From the NCBI GenBank assembly GCA_004154925.1, contig QJNS01000066.1, forward strand, positions 62,001-126,000: 64,000 nucleotides of DNA, written 5' to 3'. Within the stretch, counting starts at the first letter, position 1; each line of letters starts with the position of its first letter. Below are positions 62,801-64,000 of this stretch, in pieces. The notes below the pieces were generated by a model. It did no database searches and was not told the origin of the DNA. It saw nothing but the letters and a program-made list of their open reading frames with translations. Origin of the DNA: Monosporascus cannonballus (taxonomy: Eukaryota; Ascomycota; Sordariomycetes; Xylariales). The position numbers and the translations under genes were made by a program.

Positions 62801-63275
62801 TTTTCACTAACGGCGACGGAATTATTAAAAAGAGCCCCTTAGTTAAGATTTTTAGGAATAAACCAATTAAGGGAAGTAAAGGATGGTACAGGAAGCGAAA
62901 TTTCGGCCTCCGTATATTCCTATTTATCTAGCTTATTTATTAATTAAAAACCGTGATTAATAATTTTGATTTCTTTAACGTGAAAAAAAAATTTTAATAA
63001 CGAAAACGAAAAAGGCGCTTAATGGTCTTGTTGATATCACGTTATTTACGTACCAAATTCTCTTTTAATTTTTACTGAAGGCGTAAAAGCATCTTTTTAG
63101 CAATAACTTATTTATAATCTAAACGATCTTTTTCTTTTTTAATATAACGGCAGGAATTAATAAGGACGCCAGAATTATCGTAGCGACGACGGTTCTTAAT
63201 ATATTTGTTATAACGACGAATTTCTTTCATTATTTAATATTTGGTACCATTTTCGAAACCAAGCGTATACGGCAT
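62773..63275 (-). pseudogene. Antisense Zn-cluster ORF of element D
   Basis: This is the clearest spacing of the six ligands. From ATG 63275 it reads MPYTLGFENGTKY, eight residues, YNKY, six residues, Tyr. All six ligand sites are mutated (five Tyr, one Gly), with exact C-x2-C-x6-C-x8-C-x2-C-x6-C spacing. A long Lys/Arg/Gln-rich helical stretch follows (KEKDRLDYK, LRLQ, KLKENLVRK). Ends at the TAA overlapping the pol 3' end. The frame is also open upstream to 63458, in the LTR. Confidence 0.65.
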
Positions 63276-63445
63276 AATTTCAAAACCGAACTTAATAATA
63301 TAAGCAACCAAAAAATTTAGGTTTTCTTTTTGATTGGGACGATTACAAGGCTTACGGTTAACAATACGACCTGTTATATTAAAAGAAGATAACTTACTAA
63401 AAAGGAAAATCTTTAAAAATAAAAATCCTAAAAAAAGGGAAATTA

Positions 63446-63815
63446 TATTACGACCCAACCCAAAATCGGCTACGAAAACGGTCGGACTTACAAAAAGTTA
63501 CGTAATTTGGATCTTTTTTGGCATCAAGATCGAAATAAATCCATACAGAACCAACCGAATCCAATAATATTAGATCTGTAATAACGTTAAAGATTTAATA
63601 AAAATCCAATTAACTTATAAAAGATATATACGCCTATTATTTCGATAATCTAAATAGCACCAGCTTGCAATATAACATCGTTACCTAAGGCACCTTTGGC
63701 ATTACGAAACGTGATACGTTACTGTATCTATTGCTCAGATTCCCACGATACTTCTGCCAACATAAAGCCGTCGACTTAAGGTTTAATAGTTGGTTAAACC
63801 CCATAGCTCGTCACA
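63446..63815 (+). repeat. 3' LTR of element D
   Basis: It starts TATTACGACCCAACCC after a purine-rich tract and ends AGCTCGTCACA. Here U5, next to E7, is almost unmutated, whereas in the 5' LTR U5 is mutated. The ACGT motif is TTACGTAA (63498-63505). Confidence 0.93.
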
Positions 63816-64000
63816 ATATTGTTTTATTCGAGAATTAGGATATAATCTTAAAAATATTATAAATACGCCAGTACGGAGTTTTCATTAACGGTGGAATTAG
63901 CGAGGTAAATTTTTTTTATTCCGTATTAATAAACAAAAAAAATAAGATTATAATATTCGATCGATGATGGCGACGAATGCAAATATAAGGATACGATAAA
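63816..64000 (+). pseudogene. E7 protease-RT linker, window edge
   Basis: Continues E7 after the D insertion. It aligns with E2 from about 6195 and with D from about 59650. Truncated by the window end. Confidence 0.75.

Larger units (their letters stand above)
57106..63815 (+). mobile_element. Complete Ty3/gypsy element D
   Basis: A plus-strand element of 6710 bases with U3 type D LTRs of 371 and 370 bases. It is flanked by ATATC (57101-57105) and ATATT (63816-63820), a 5-base duplication that differs by one C/T change. It is inserted in the E7 protease region. It carries gag, pol and the antisense Zn-cluster ORF, all RIP-mutated. Confidence 0.93.
54423..64000 (+). mobile_element. Ty3/gypsy element E7 (5' part), interrupted by D
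   Basis: A plus-strand element with a U3 type A LTR, gag and protease up to 57105. It continues after D at 63816 and runs out of the window. It is inserted into the G fragment. Its gag type matches E4. Its 3' end and target duplication are outside the window (left flank TTATC). Confidence 0.88.

Noticed and set aside
1..64000. tRNA, rRNA or replication-origin signals
   Set aside because: No cloverleaf-like segment or conserved rRNA stretch was noticed, and the extreme A+T content makes origin-like motifs meaningless by eye.

Overview
The window reads as nuclear DNA of a filamentous ascomycete (Pezizomycotina) whose repeats have been heavily mutated by repeat-induced point mutation (RIP). Most of the 64 kb is very A+T-rich. 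It is packed with nested, broken Ty3/gypsy LTR retrotransposons whose reading frames are full of TAA/TAG stops. Between paired LTR copies the differences are almost all C/T or G/A. One normal-composition island (about 31.7-35.5 kb) carries single-copy genes with fungal-size introns. The species cannot be named from sequence alone. No tRNA, rRNA, CRISPR array or bacterial feature was seen.

Layout. 1-3639: 3' part of a plus-strand gypsy element (E1). 3640-17290: plus-strand element E2, interrupted by complete minus-strand element E3 (9857-16777, target duplication AAATA). 17291-17457: a GC-rich unmutated sliver of host DNA. 17458-30993: minus-strand element E4 (AGGCG), interrupted by complete element E5 (22663-29336, GATAT). 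30999-31744: AT-rich unique DNA with a TAA microsatellite. 31745-35573: gene island with a bZIP/DUF3425 regulator gene (minus), a divergent short-chain dehydrogenase gene (plus, two one-base frameshifts) and the 3' part of a Ser/Thr-rich GPI-anchor-type protein (minus, one frameshift). 35579-50119: minus-strand element E6 (ATAAC). Its gag is split by a solo LTR (TTATT), which is itself split by a complete element of a second gypsy family, G (41348-48767, CTAGG). 50199-50637: probable LTR relic. 51405-54422: minus-strand G fragment with an unusually well-preserved patch. 54423-64000: plus-strand element E7, interrupted by complete element D (57106-63815, ATATC/ATATT).

How the parts relate. The main gypsy family shares one R-U5 and one internal plan (gag, protease, RT, RNase H, integrase) but carries at least five unrelated U3 types, here called A, B, C, D and F. 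Every U3 type keeps a short palindromic ACGT-core motif. Downstream of pol, on the opposite strand, each internal region carries an accessory ORF. Its product has six Cys positions spaced C-x2-C-x6-C-x8-C-x2-C-x6-C, as in fungal Zn2Cys6 regulators, followed by a basic, coiled-coil-like stretch. In most copies RIP has turned these Cys codons into Tyr codons. This antisense Zn-cluster ORF, together with the swappable U3 modules, is the most interesting candidate system in the window.

Limits. Translations and boundaries were made by eye. LTR edges with matching target duplications are firm. Domain limits inside RIP-mutated pol genes are approximate.
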